Source: Candidatus Roslinia caecavium
Lineage (GTDB): Bacteria > Bacillota > Clostridia > Monoglobales > Monoglobaceae
Assembly: GCA_904419955.1 (NCBI GenBank)
Contig: CAJFTO010000007.1
Coordinates: 1-64,000, forward strand
Direction: 5' to 3'
DNA length: 64,000 nucleotides
Part shown: positions 24,275-32,933 of the stretch, in pieces
Layout: each line of letters opens with the position of its first letter
How positions within the stretch are numbered: the stretch's first letter is position 1
Notes under the pieces: model-generated
What the model was told of the DNA's origin: nothing
What the model saw: the letters and a program-made list of their open reading frames with translations, nothing else
Databases searched by the model: none
Program-made: the position numbers and the translations under genes

Positions 24275-25294
24275 TTAGAATTGTTTCAAGAACCCAATAT
24301 CGTTCTCGAAGAACAGCCTCAGGTCGTCAATGTCGTATCTGAACATGGTCACGCGTTCAAGACCGATACCGAAGGCGAAGCCCGAGTATATTTCGGGGTC
24401 GATGTCGCAGTTTTTAAGAACCTTAGGATGAACCATGCCGCAGCCTAAAATCTCTATCCAACCCTCGCCCTTACAAATACGGCAGCCTTTGCCGCCGCAG
24501 TTGAAGCAGGATATATCGACTTCCGCGCTCGGCTCTGTAAACGGGAAGTGGTGCGGTCTGAATCTGAGCTTGGTATCCTCGCCGTACAGTTTTTTGACGA
24601 ATACCTCGAGCGTTCCCTTAAGGTCGGCCATGGTTATGCCCTTATCGACCACTAACCCTTCTATCTGGTGGAATACAGGCGAATGAGTTGCGTCCACTGT
24701 ATCGCTCCTGAACACCTTGCCCGGAGCTATGACCCTGATCGGCGGTTTTTGATTTTCCATGACCCTTACCTGCACCGGCGATGTCTGAGTTCTGAGGACT
24801 ATGTTATCGTCTATGTAGAACGTGTCCTGAGTGTCGCGCGCAGGGTGATCTTTCGGGATATTGAGCGCCTCGAAGTTGTAGTAGTCCAGCTCGACCTCAG
24901 GACCCTCGGCGATAGAAAAGCCCATTCCGATAAAGATGTCCTTAAGGTCGTCCAAAACGGTCGTAAGCGGGTGCTTTTTGCCGTATACGGGTTTCTTTCC
25001 GGGGACGGTAACGTCCAACGTCTCGTCTTTAAGTTTAGCCGCCGCGGCCTCTTTTTTCAAAGCCTCGGTCTTTTCGGAGAGCGCGTCCTCGACAAAACTT
25101 CTGACCTCGTTGGCGAGTTTTCCCATAGCGGGGCGATCCTCTTTAGAGAGCTTTCCCATTTCTTTCATCACCGCGGTCAGCTCGCCCTTTTTGCCCAGAA
25201 ACCTGATCCTGAGCTGTTCAAGCTCGGCCAAGTCCGTCGCGGCTTTAAGCTGAGCCTCTGCCGCGGCTTTGATCGCGCCTAATTGCTCTTTCAT
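24275..25294 (-). CDS. pheS: Phenylalanyl-tRNA synthetase alpha subunit
   Basis: About 339 residues. N-terminal coiled coil ([23 protein letters not shown]) binds tRNA; the catalytic core shows [11 protein letters not shown] (motif 2 region), [12 protein letters not shown]-like [13 protein letters not shown] and the final class II motif 3 [14 protein letters not shown]. The ATG at 25294 is chosen over an in-frame start 15 bases upstream because GGAGG lies eight bases before it. First gene of a pheS-kinase-pheT operon. Confidence 0.96.
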   Translation of the reverse strand: MKEQLGAIKAAAEAQLKAATDLAELEQLRIRFLGKKGELTAVMKEMGKLSKEDRPAMGKLANEVRSFVEDALSEKTEALKKEAAAAKLKDETLDVTVPGKKPVYGKKHPLTTVLDDLKDIFIGMGFSIAEGPEVELDYYNFEALNIPKDHPARDTQDTFYIDDNIVLRTQTSPVQVRVMENQKPPIRVIAPGKVFRSDTVDATHSPVFHQIEGLVVDKGITMADLKGTLEVFVKKLYGEDTKLRFRPHHFPFTEPSAEVDISCFNCGGKGCRICKGEGWIEILGCGMVHPKVLKNCDIDPEIYSGFAFGIGLERVTMFRYDIDDLRLFFENDIGFLKQF

Positions 25295-25349
25295 ATATAT
25301 AACCTCCATTTTAATTAATTAATCGGTTTATACGTTTATATACCGTTTC

Positions 25350-25378
25350 AGAATACCACATATCCGGCGCGTTTGCAA
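25350..25378 (-). promoter_or_regulatory. Promoter of pheS operon
   Basis: On the minus strand TTGCAA (25378-25373), 17 bases, TATTCT (25355-25350). The leader to pheS is about 50 bases, too short for a T-box, and no T-box sequence is seen. Confidence 0.55.
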
Positions 25379-25444
25379 GTAAAAATATGATTAATATGAT
25401 TTTTTGAAATAATAGACGCGCGAGTTAGAGAACGTCGCGACTAT

Positions 25445-25596
25445 GGATTAGAGATTGGGAATCAGGAGCGTAAGACGTTTCCATTGCTGTTTATACGACT
25501 TATAAGCCGCATAGAAAAATAATTATTCCGTCCGCAAACGAAGCCTCCAGGCGTTAAAACGGCAAATTTAATTCCTATTACTAATCCCCGATCTCC
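25445..25596. repeat. MITE-like intergenic repeat, copy A
   Basis: About 152 bp. Left end GGATTAGAGATTGGGAAT and right end TACTAATCCCCGATCTCC are imperfect inverted repeats. The centre carries AGCCGCATAGAAAAATAA (25504-25521) and GGCGTTAAAAC, shared with copies at 27709 and 29519 and, reversed, 39861. The right end includes the stop codon of the gene at 25581. Confidence 0.7.
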
Positions 25597-27554
25597 ACTC
25601 CGACTTTATAATTCTCCTCGTCCCAGAAGACGTCGGCGCCGAAAGCTTCGCTTATCGCTCTTAGCGGTACGTATGTATATCCGTTGTCTATGAGCCTTGC
25701 CGGCGCGTCGAGTATGATCTCGGCGCCGTTTTTAAGCATTACGCTTTGGTCTATAGTTATCGAGACGGAAACGTCGCCGCGTACCGCGCTCGCCGTGTTG
25801 GTTTCGTTATCCCAAGAGACCTCGGCGCCAAGCGCTTCAAATATCGCGCGCATGGGTACGAGGACGCGGTCGCTCTCCATTATCGGATCCCGTTCGAGCT
25901 TGAGAGGTTCGCCGTTTATTTCTACCTTTGCCACGCCTTCAGATCCTGCGTCGTCGACTTCGGGCGGGTCGTCGTAGAGCGGCAGCGAATATAGGTTCCC
26001 GTCGCAGACCGCGTAGACTGCGTTTTCATCCTCGTCCACCCAAACGTCGTTAGATGTGAGGAGCGTGTCCTCGTATTCGGCTATCGGAGTAAATTCAAAC
26101 GTTTGGATATCCAATACGCCCAACGTAGTAGTATTGGAGCTGGATTCGTTATCTACTGCGTAGTATTCTCCGCCGGATCTATTTTGCAGAAATCTTTCGT
26201 TCAGCTCGTCGTCCAGTCCGGGGACCGGGTCGTCCGAGACGTTTTTAGCCGTGCCCGTAATAGGGTCGTAGCAGTAGTAAAAGTCTTCGTACATAGTAAA
26301 TAGATGCGCGTTGTTGCGAACCATTGCGATCGGATCAAGCGAGTATGGGAGCTCGTCTGCGTAATATGTTTCGACGCCGAAATCTACGGGAGTTTCCTCG
26401 TACGTGTTAAGATCTATTTTTACAAGCTGAGTAGGTTTGTCAAAGCCGTTTATGGATTTTTCGCAGAATACCAGATCGTCGTATGCGTCCACCACCGGAT
26501 TCGCGTATTCGCCGGTCGCTATTAGACGAGGCTCCTCGCCGATCTTGGTAAGCCAAAGTCCGTCTGCGTATTCGCCGCCCGTATATTTCCTCATGGCGCG
26601 GACCCTGTATCCGTTCCACTCGACCTGCCACGGGTAGTTGTTGAGTTCTTTATATATAAGATACCCGTTCGGCTCTTCTGCCGTCGGCTCGTCGCCCGGG
26701 TATGGATTCGGTACGTCGTCCCACGCGTCCTGCAAAGTAACGCCGCTCGGTTCCGGGACTTCTACGTCCACGGTGTTATTGACGAAACGCCGCCATGTGA
26801 GTTCGCCGTCTTCGCCTCTGACGCAGACCCTGAAATCATCGCCGTTTTTCCATACCGACTCTATATAATGTTTTGAGGCGTCGATCAAAAGCTCAGCGTC
26901 GGCCGAATTACATTTATTGTCTGGATAATAGCTTTCGAGAGGATTTGAGATAAGCGAATATCCCTCGTCGTCCTCGTCCATATCCACAAAGCTCCAGAAT
27001 AGCTTGATAAGGTTTGCGTATACTGCGTCGTTCTTTCCTTCTACGACTCCGACGTTGTTCATTGAGACCGCGTATTTCTCATCCTTTGTAAAATGCGTGT
27101 ATTGATATTCGCATCCGTCCGATACGATCCTAGTATTCCAGTCGGGCAAGTAGTCTATCGCCTGAGATTCGATATAATTTTCGATATAATCGTATTCTTC
27201 CTCCGTCAGACTCGCGGTGAACAACGTTTTAGCGGGAACATAGTCCGGATCAGATTCGTCGTTGTCGTTATAGTAGTCATTATATCTTAGGTAACTGTAA
27301 TTCACAACAAAATTTATGTTATTATCGTCCTTATATACTATAAAATACGTTTCACTAACGCCCATATATGCGTATTCCGAAATGCAATACATTTCGTCGC
27401 CGTATTTGCCCGCGTCAAAATCTTCCAGCAATGAAGTTAAAACGTAATCGCCCTCCAAAGCTTCCATATCCGACGTATCCAGCTCCTCAGCGCATACGCA
27501 GACCGCCGTCAGAGACAAGATCGCGCAAACCATTAAACCGATAAATTTTTTCAT
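25581..27554 (-). CDS. Secreted protein with C-terminal stalk domain
   Basis: A 657-residue exported protein with a signal peptide (MKKFIGLMVCAILSLTAVCVC region, cleaved near residue 22). Residues about 25-540 are acidic, rich in Tyr/Asp/Glu, with segments such as DGLWLTKIGEEPRLIATGEYANPVV that resemble beta-propeller-like DUF5050-type repeats, though I am not sure. The last 115 residues are a stalk domain (DRVLVPMRAIFEALGAEVSW and YTYVPLRAISEAF) closely matching the end of the protein at 2589-3971. GGGAG precedes the ATG. Its stop codon lies inside the terminal repeat of MITE-like copy A. Likely a surface or extracellular protein; function unknown. Confidence 0.85.
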   Translation of the reverse strand: MKKFIGLMVCAILSLTAVCVCAEELDTSDMEALEGDYVLTSLLEDFDAGKYGDEMYCISEYAYMGVSETYFIVYKDDNNINFVVNYSYLRYNDYYNDNDESDPDYVPAKTLFTASLTEEEYDYIENYIESQAIDYLPDWNTRIVSDGCEYQYTHFTKDEKYAVSMNNVGVVEGKNDAVYANLIKLFWSFVDMDEDDEGYSLISNPLESYYPDNKCNSADAELLIDASKHYIESVWKNGDDFRVCVRGEDGELTWRRFVNNTVDVEVPEPSGVTLQDAWDDVPNPYPGDEPTAEEPNGYLIYKELNNYPWQVEWNGYRVRAMRKYTGGEYADGLWLTKIGEEPRLIATGEYANPVVDAYDDLVFCEKSINGFDKPTQLVKIDLNTYEETPVDFGVETYYADELPYSLDPIAMVRNNAHLFTMYEDFYYCYDPITGTAKNVSDDPVPGLDDELNERFLQNRSGGEYYAVDNESSSNTTTLGVLDIQTFEFTPIAEYEDTLLTSNDVWVDEDENAVYAVCDGNLYSLPLYDDPPEVDDAGSEGVAKVEINGEPLKLERDPIMESDRVLVPMRAIFEALGAEVSWDNETNTASAVRGDVSVSITIDQSVMLKNGAEIILDAPARLIDNGYTYVPLRAISEAFGADVFWDEENYKVGVEIGD

Positions 27555-27708
27555 AATATCCGCTCCCTTTTTTGAAAATTGATTGATTTTCGGCGCGACC
27601 GACTTAAAAACAGTCGCGTCATAGTTGGAATATATTTATGTAATTAAACGTTTTAAATATATGACGAATAAAAGTGCGATTTAGTTCCGTTTAACATATA
27701 TGTTAAAT

Positions 27709-27861
27709 ATTGGGAGCGTGAAAGACCGTTGCAGCCGTTTTTCACGATATCTTTAGCCGTATAGAAAAATAAGATTTTTAATCGCGCAAACATAATTGCT
27801 TTGGCGACAAAGCGGCAAATTTCACGCCCTAATTTCTAATGTTTAATCTCTAATATCTGCG
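27709..27861. repeat. MITE-like intergenic repeat, copy B
   Basis: About 153 bp between the YfiH-family gene and the stalk-domain gene. It carries AGCCGTATAGAAAAATAA (27754-27771), CGGCAAATTTCA and a right end reading CTAATTTCTAATGTTTAATCTCTAATATCTGCG in pieces of CTAAT units. The left end is worn (ATTGGGAGCGTG). The remaining part of 27555-27708 shows no gene. Confidence 0.6.
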
Positions 27862-28659
27862 TTATCTAATTCCTATCGTTCCGGCGCATCTTCCGGCGCG
27901 GTCTTTATGCGCGCGGTAGGAATAATATTTATCGCTGTGGCATATCGTACAAACGCCGCTCACGCCTATGTTTTGGGGAGGAACGCCCTCGCGTTCGAGC
28001 ATGTCTCTGACGGCGCTCCACAGATCGACGTGGTATTTGCCGCCCGATTTAGGTATTCTGTAGCGTTTATCGAAGCAAAACGCCGTGTCCTCGTCTACCT
28101 CGAAACAGCATTTTCCGATGCTCGGTCCTACCGCGGCCAGAATGTCTTCAGGCTCGCTCCCAAACTCCGACTTCATCAGCCGCACGGTCTTTGCGGCGAT
28201 CTTTTTGACCGTTCCCCGCCAGCCCGAATGCGCCGCCGCGACTACTTTCTTTTTGGGATCTAAGAATAGTACGGGCATACAGTCCGCGGCGAATATGATC
28301 AGCGTCGCGCCCTTTATATCGGTTATAAGCCCGTCGGTGTCGGTTATATCACTCTCTTTGGTTATCCCTTTGCCGAGGTCGTCTTCGGTAACGATCCTTA
28401 TATTATCGGTATGGGTCTGTCTTGCGAGGACGGCCTTACCGAGGTCGAAGCCGAGGTCCGAGGCGACCGCGAGGTAGTTTTTGCGTACGCTTTCGGGATC
28501 GTCGCCGACCCTGAAGCCGAGGTTCAGCCCCTCGATCTTACCGTGGCTGAAGCCGCCGAGTTTGCTTGTGAACGCGGCGAAAGAGAAGTCGGTATTAAGA
28601 GGAGAGGGGAGGAGGTATTCTCGCCCGTCCGTCTTTTTTTCAATAAATTCAAAGTTCAT
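27862..28659 (-). CDS. pgeF: YfiH/LACC1-family polyphenol oxidase-like purine nucleoside phosphorylase
   Basis: A 265-residue single-domain protein of the YfiH/YlmD family. Diagnostic motifs: RQTHTDNI, the metal-binding AADCMPVLF, HSGWRGTVKKI and GPSIGKCCFEV, ending in a CTICHSDKYYSYRAHK segment. Members were long called laccase-like but are now known as zinc-dependent enzymes acting on adenosine/inosine (phosphorylase and deaminase), and PgeF/YfiH has been linked to peptidoglycan editing. It is 13 bases after the ymdB gene, probably in one transcript. MITE-like copy B begins right at its stop. Confidence 0.9.
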   Translation of the reverse strand: MNFEFIEKKTDGREYLLPSPLNTDFSFAAFTSKLGGFSHGKIEGLNLGFRVGDDPESVRKNYLAVASDLGFDLGKAVLARQTHTDNIRIVTEDDLGKGITKESDITDTDGLITDIKGATLIIFAADCMPVLFLDPKKKVVAAAHSGWRGTVKKIAAKTVRLMKSEFGSEPEDILAAVGPSIGKCCFEVDEDTAFCFDKRYRIPKSGGKYHVDLWSAVRDMLEREGVPPQNIGVSGVCTICHSDKYYSYRAHKDRAGRCAGTIGIR

Positions 28660-28672
28660 ATCTATCGCCCCG

Positions 28673-29464
28673 CTAAATCTTATTGAATCTTAAACGCTCG
28701 AGTCCGACGACTTTTTTTGCGCTTACGTCGATATCGAAGACGCAGCCGTTGAGCCACGCTACGCCGTCCGCTTTCTCGAACTTATATCGCTTGCCCATGT
28801 TGTAGTAAAACTGGATAATGATCTCCTTTTTAACGCCGAGGACCGAGTCCATGACCCCGGTCATTCCAAGGTCGGAGATATAACCGACGCCGTAGGGCAT
28901 GATGTGCTCGTCGGCGGTCTGAACGTGGGTGTGCGTGCCGAATACGATCTTGGGACGGGGATCGTCTTGCATACTGTCGATAAAATTACCCATGGCGAGT
29001 TTTTCGCTGGTTGCCTCGGCGTGCATATCCACCGCTATTATGTCGGCGTCCATCTCCTTGATCGCTTTCTCGACGGCTCTGAACGGGCAGTCCGCCGGGC
29101 TCATATTGACCCGCCCGAGCAGATTTATAACGCCTACCTTGCCAAACGGCGTGTCGGCTACGATCGAGCCGACGCCCTCGATATCTCCGGCGAGATTGAG
29201 CGGCCTTATTATATATGGATTCGATTCCAGAACCGACGGACACTCGCGGTTAGAGAAGGTATGGTTGCCCATAGTGATAACGTCCACGCCCCGCTCTACC
29301 AGCATATTGGCTATGTCGCGGGTTATCCCGTTAGTGTTAGCGGCGTTCTCGCCGTTGGCTATCACGAAGTCGATATCGTATTTCTTGCGTACCTTAAAAA
29401 GATTATTGTAAATAAATTCTCTGCCGGCCTCGCCGACTATATCGCCTATTGCTAAAATTTTCAT
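28673..29464 (-). CDS. ymdB: YmdB-family metallophosphoesterase (TIGR00282)
   Basis: A 263-residue calcineurin-like phosphoesterase. Metal ligands appear in order: GDIVGEAGR, ANGENAANTNGIT, TMGNHTF, HAEATSEK and GTHTHVQTADE. YmdB of Bacillus cleaves 2',3'-cyclic nucleotides and influences the choice between biofilm and motility. Here the gene is followed within 13 bases by the YfiH-family gene and preceded by MITE-like copy C and rlmB. The sequence is complete and of family length. I see no signal peptide, so it acts in the cytoplasm. Confidence 0.93.
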   Translation of the reverse strand: MKILAIGDIVGEAGREFIYNNLFKVRKKYDIDFVIANGENAANTNGITRDIANMLVERGVDVITMGNHTFSNRECPSVLESNPYIIRPLNLAGDIEGVGSIVADTPFGKVGVINLLGRVNMSPADCPFRAVEKAIKEMDADIIAVDMHAEATSEKLAMGNFIDSMQDDPRPKIVFGTHTHVQTADEHIMPYGVGYISDLGMTGVMDSVLGVKKEIIIQFYYNMGKRYKFEKADGVAWLNGCVFDIDVSAKKVVGLERLRFNKI

Positions 29465-29518
29465 GTATTCACCTTTTTTCTAATATAATATAATCGCTTA
29501 TAATATAATCGCTGCGAA

Positions 29519-29683
29519 CGCAGGGATTAGGGGTTAATAATCAGCGATTAGGGAGTAAAAACGTTTCTACAGCGTTAAAACAGCCTCTAAAGCCGCATAG
29601 TAAAACAACGTATTCCATTCTCGCATACATAGTAGTCGGGCGTTAAAACAACCCGTTTTGCCCCCTAATCCCTAATCTCTGCG
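29519..29683. repeat. MITE-like intergenic repeat, copy C
   Basis: About 165 bp with the best terminal inverted repeats of the family: CGCAGGGATTAGGGGTTA at the left and, read inward from the right, CGCAGAGATTAGGGATTAG. It contains AGCCGCATAGTAAAACAA (29590-29607) and GGCGTTAAAAC. The right end covers the stop codon and last codons of rlmB. Confidence 0.75.
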
Positions 29684-30454
29684 TTGCCTGACCGCCTCGT
29701 ACAGAACGACTCCCGCGGCTACCGAAGCGTTGAGCGATTCCGCGCCGCCTCTGATCGGAATCTTGACCAAAAAGTCGCAGCTCTCCCGGACGATCCGGCT
29801 TATCCCATCGCCTTCGGAGCCTATAACTATGCCGATAGCTCCGGTCATGTCGCATTCGTAGTGGGTCATGGTTGCGCTCAGGTCCGTTCCGACTATCCAC
29901 AGCCCTTCTTTTTTGAGCTTTTCTATAGTCTGCGCTATATTCGCGACTTTTGCGACCGGGATATGTTCGACCGCTCCCGCCGCGACCTTGGCGACCGTCG
30001 AACTTAGCTGAACGCTTCTGTTCTTCGGTATTATCACGCCGTGGCAGCCCGCCGCGTCCGCAGTCCTGATCACAGCGCCCAGATTGTGCGGATCGGTAAG
30101 CCCTTCGCATATCACGATAAAAGGATCCTCGCCGTTTTCCTTTGCCCGATCCAGTATATCCTCGACCGAGGAATAGGCGTGCGCCGCGCCCACCGCGACG
30201 ACGCCCTGATGATTCTCGCCGCCGGTCATGCGGTCGAGTCTGCGTTTATCGGTGAAGCTGTAGGTCACGCCCCGGCTTTTTGCGAGGTTTCGGATCTGGC
30301 CGATAACGGGAGCGTTTATTCCGTCCTGAATAAATATCTTATCTATAGCGCGCCCCGATTCGAGAGCCTCAAGAACGGGATTGCGCCCGTAGATATTATC
30401 GTCGCCTTGCGGCGCGTTTTTTGGAGCGCCGCCGTATTTCCTGTTATTTCTCAT
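29672..30454 (-). CDS. rlmB: TrmH-family RNA 2'-O-methyltransferase (RlmB-like)
   Basis: A 260-residue SpoU/TrmH-class methyltransferase. N-terminal substrate-binding part (YGRNPVLEALES, about 22-95) is followed by the knotted SAM domain with motif 1 LTDPHNLGAVIRTADAAG, motif 2 IGIVIGSEGDGISR and motif 3 IPIRGGAESLNASVAAGVVLYE. RlmB methylates G2251 of 23S rRNA; paralogues act on tRNA, so the exact target is inferred. The last codons and the TAG lie within the terminal repeat of MITE-like copy C, so its C-terminus (QRRD) may be insertion-derived. Confidence 0.88.
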   Translation of the reverse strand: MRNNRKYGGAPKNAPQGDDNIYGRNPVLEALESGRAIDKIFIQDGINAPVIGQIRNLAKSRGVTYSFTDKRRLDRMTGGENHQGVVAVGAAHAYSSVEDILDRAKENGEDPFIVICEGLTDPHNLGAVIRTADAAGCHGVIIPKNRSVQLSSTVAKVAAGAVEHIPVAKVANIAQTIEKLKKEGLWIVGTDLSATMTHYECDMTGAIGIVIGSEGDGISRIVRESCDFLVKIPIRGGAESLNASVAAGVVLYEAVRQRRD

Positions 30455-30678
30455 TTTTAAGTTATCCTTCTTATATAGTTTATACGTTTTTATATAGCAT
30501 GTTTAATATTATAGAACAAATTTAGCGTTATAGCAATAGGTTTTTTGATTTTTGGAGCGAATAAGCGCGGCGCTTAAGTATGCCGTCTGTTTGAAGATAA
30601 AATTTTTTGAAGGATCGAGAGGCCGAAGCCGCTTTATTAAAGCGAATTTTAAAAATATTAATTGATATCCGATCATAA

Positions 30679-30710
30679 TTAAAGGGGCGAAGCTCGTTTG
30701 GAGCCGCCCC
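30679..30710 (-). terminator. Terminator of spoVT
   Basis: On the minus strand GGGGCG-GCTC and GAGC-CGCCCC arms form a ten-bp stem with a short bulge, followed by a modest TTTAATT. The rest of 30455-30744 holds no recognised gene. Confidence 0.65.
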
Positions 30711-30744
30711 TGCCGGTTGGATAATAAATAAAAAAGCGCTTTTG

Positions 30745-31290
30745 TTATTCCATAGTCTTACCCAAAAAGCAAGCCGCCGTTTCGGCAAGCTTTTGTTCTA
30801 CGGTCGTAACCTCGCCCGACTCGTCTTTTACGAAGACTACCGAGCCTATAGGGTCTCCGTCGTAGATTATCGGAGCGACGACCCCGGCCTCGAAGTCTTC
30901 GCTGTCGCCGGTTATACTGATCCTCTGCGAACCGTCCTCGCAGGTGAATACATCCTTGCTTTGCATGATCCTCTCTATCGAGGAGGAGATCGGCTTCTCC
31001 TTAAGCTCGCGCTGCTTTTGTTTTTCATTCGAGGATACGGCTATTATGTTGTCCTTATCGGTTATGCAGGCGGTAAGTCCCGTGGCCTTGCTCAGAGAGT
31101 CCGCGTATTGGCATGCGAATTCGCTGAGCTCGCCTATGGGCGAGTATTTCTTAAAGATAACTCTGCCGTCGTGCTCGGTATATATTTCCAGAGGATCGCC
31201 CTCGTGTATTCTCATAGTGCGGCGTATCTCTTTCGGGATTACGATACGCCCCAGATCGTCGATTCTTCTCACTATTCCGGTAGCTTTCAT
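30745..31290 (-). CDS. spoVT: Stage V sporulation protein T
   Basis: A 181-residue regulator. The N-terminal 50 residues are an AbrB swapped-hairpin DNA-binding domain (KATGIVRRIDDLGRIVIPKEIRRTMRI), and the remainder a GAF-like ligand domain (LSKATGLTACITDKDNIIAVSS...). This domain pair and length identify SpoVT, which tunes sigma-G-dependent gene expression in the forespore. It implies that the organism makes endospores. The ATG follows a GGAGAG motif. Confidence 0.95.
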   Translation of the reverse strand: MKATGIVRRIDDLGRIVIPKEIRRTMRIHEGDPLEIYTEHDGRVIFKKYSPIGELSEFACQYADSLSKATGLTACITDKDNIIAVSSNEKQKQRELKEKPISSSIERIMQSKDVFTCEDGSQRISITGDSEDFEAGVVAPIIYDGDPIGSVVFVKDESGEVTTVEQKLAETAACFLGKTME

Positions 31291-31697
31291 ATATTTCTCT
31301 CCATTCTTTTCTATGATATTTTTCTGTTTAACTAAATACTAAAATTATGATCCTTTTAGAGTTTAACAAGAATATGTTAACTGCAATTAGTATTTGTATA
31401 ATGGTGAAAAATATACTTTTAAAGAGACCGTTTTGTTAAAAATTTAGTAGTCCCGGCGAAAAAACGCGTCGAACGGCGATTTTTGCGCCCGTAAAAAACA
31501 GACGCGCCGAAGCGGAGAGCTATCAAGAGCCCGCGCCGTTTAAAGCCGCTTGCGCGCGCAATTTGAGTTGATAACCGAGCTCCGGCGCGGGGCGGATCAT
31601 GTTGAAAATTTTATCGGTTATAGAAATGTATAAAGTGAATTAAGACCTAAATATGACGCCCGCCCCGTCTAACGCCTTATAGGACGCTGAACCAAAG
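31291..31697. other. Intergenic region without a gene
   Basis: The left part is A/T-rich and should hold the spoVT promoter. The right part (31450-31690) is G/C-rich with scattered CGCG and GGCG words but no clear stem followed by T, no open frame with a ribosome binding site and no tRNA. Nothing further identified. Confidence 0.4.
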
Positions 31698-32174
31698 CTA
31701 CGCCAAATTTTTTATCATAGTTATATGCGGGCAGAATTCCTCCAGATATTCCTCGCCGACCGGAATATACCCGAGCTTTTTATAAAAGCCCATAGCCTGA
31801 GTCTGAGCCGATAATACTACTCCCGAGGCGCCCTTTTTGGCGGCTATCATCTCAAGCTCGGCCGCCGCTGCGGCGCCCAGCCCGGAACCTCGGAAACTCT
31901 TCGTTACCGCAAGCCTGCCGAGCCGCATAACTACGGGCGCAGCGCCATTGAACAAGCCTATGTATTCGTCTTCGGTCTCTAAAAACAGCCGTCCCGTCGC
32001 CGCGGGAACGCCGTCTTTATATAAGACGATATGGACGGCGGTCTTGTCTATCTCGTCGAACTCGTTTTTAAAACCCTGCTCGTCGCAGAAGACCGCCTTT
32101 CTTATCTTCGCCGCGTCCGGATTACCGTCCAGCCCGACCGAGAGCCTTATCTCGTATTCGTTTGTATTTTTCAT
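31698..32174 (-). CDS. GNAT-family N-acetyltransferase
   Basis: About 158 residues, a single GNAT domain: RKAVFCDEQGF near the start, GRLFLETE, and the acetyl-CoA-binding motif RLAVTKSFRGSGLGAAAAAELE, then LSAQTQAMGFYKKLGYIPVGEEYLEE. The sub-type resembles ElaA/YjcF acetyltransferases. The substrate is unknown. ATG at 32174 is preferred over one 12 bases upstream because GGAGGT lies six bases before it. It stands between spoVT and ruvC on the same strand. Confidence 0.88.
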   Translation of the reverse strand: MKNTNEYEIRLSVGLDGNPDAAKIRKAVFCDEQGFKNEFDEIDKTAVHIVLYKDGVPAATGRLFLETEDEYIGLFNGAAPVVMRLGRLAVTKSFRGSGLGAAAAAELEMIAAKKGASGVVLSAQTQAMGFYKKLGYIPVGEEYLEEFCPHITMIKNLA

Positions 32175-32263
32175 ATATACCTCCAAATATGTTGCTTAAA
32201 TGTTCTATCCTTCGCCGTTTGTATATCCGTTCGGCAGAAATTTATACGTAAAGCGAGACTGCG

Positions 32264-32770
32264 TTATTTTCCGATATATTTATTCAGTTCGAGCCGCGCG
32301 GGATTATATGAATGGGCGTGGCAGACCGCGACCGCAAGCGCGTCGGCCGTATCGTCCGGCTTTGGTATCTTGTCGAGGCCGAGCAGGAGCTTTACCATCT
32401 GCTGAACCTGCGTCTTTTCGGCTCTGCCGTAGCCGACCACCGCCTGTTTTACCTGGAGCGGCGTGTATTCGAAAATCTTCACGCCCTTGTTCAGCGCGGC
32501 GAGCAGAAGAACGCCTCTAGCCTGCGCGACGTTTATCGCGGTCTTTTGGTTGCTGTTGAAGAACAGCTCCTCGACCGCCATGAAATCCGGCTTTGTAAGG
32601 GTTATTATATCGCTCAGCCGGTCGTGTATCAGTTTGAACCGGTCGTTCATATCAACGTCCGGCGTAGTCGTTATCGCGCCGTAATCGACGGTCTTGAATT
32701 TGTTGGCGCTATAGTCGATAATTCCGTATCCGACTATAGCGTATCCGGGGTCGATCCCAAGTATTCGCAT
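32264..32770 (-). CDS. ruvC: Crossover junction endodeoxyribonuclease RuvC
   Basis: A 168-residue RNase H-fold resolvase cutting Holliday junctions. Catalytic acids: Asp7 in [12 protein letters not shown], Glu in AVEELFF and the final Asp pair in [16 protein letters not shown]. It is of normal family length. The usual partners ruvA and ruvB are not adjacent in this window. The gene diverges from argG, with about 160 bases between them. Confidence 0.95.
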   Translation of the reverse strand: MRILGIDPGYAIVGYGIIDYSANKFKTVDYGAITTTPDVDMNDRFKLIHDRLSDIITLTKPDFMAVEELFFNSNQKTAINVAQARGVLLLAALNKGVKIFEYTPLQVKQAVVGYGRAEKTQVQQMVKLLLGLDKIPKPDDTADALAVAVCHAHSYNPARLELNKYIGK

Positions 32771-32838
32771 TTTTATCTCCTTATTTTTGAAACGGATATT
32801 AAAATATTGTCCGCAGCGTTAAAAAATATCAAAAATTT

Positions 32839-32867
32839 ATTGCAATAATAAATTATTTATTATATAA
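32839..32867 (+). promoter_or_regulatory. Promoter of argG
   Basis: TTGCAA (32839-32844), 17 bases, TATAAT (32862-32867); start predicted near 32874, about 60 bases ahead of the ATG. Confidence 0.65.
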
Positions 32868-32933
32868 TAACATAGATGTAATTTTTATGCAAATATTTAT
32901 ATTTGTTCGCAAGACGTTTGGAGGTAATCATAA

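Noticed and set aside
25310-25580. T-box leader for pheS
   Set aside because: Promoter lies only about 50 bases from the start codon and no T-box sequence or specifier hairpin is present; the rest is the MITE-like repeat.
31291-31697. Sigma-G promoter for spoVT
   Set aside because: CATAATTTT on the minus strand resembles a sigma-G -10, but no convincing -35 at the right distance.
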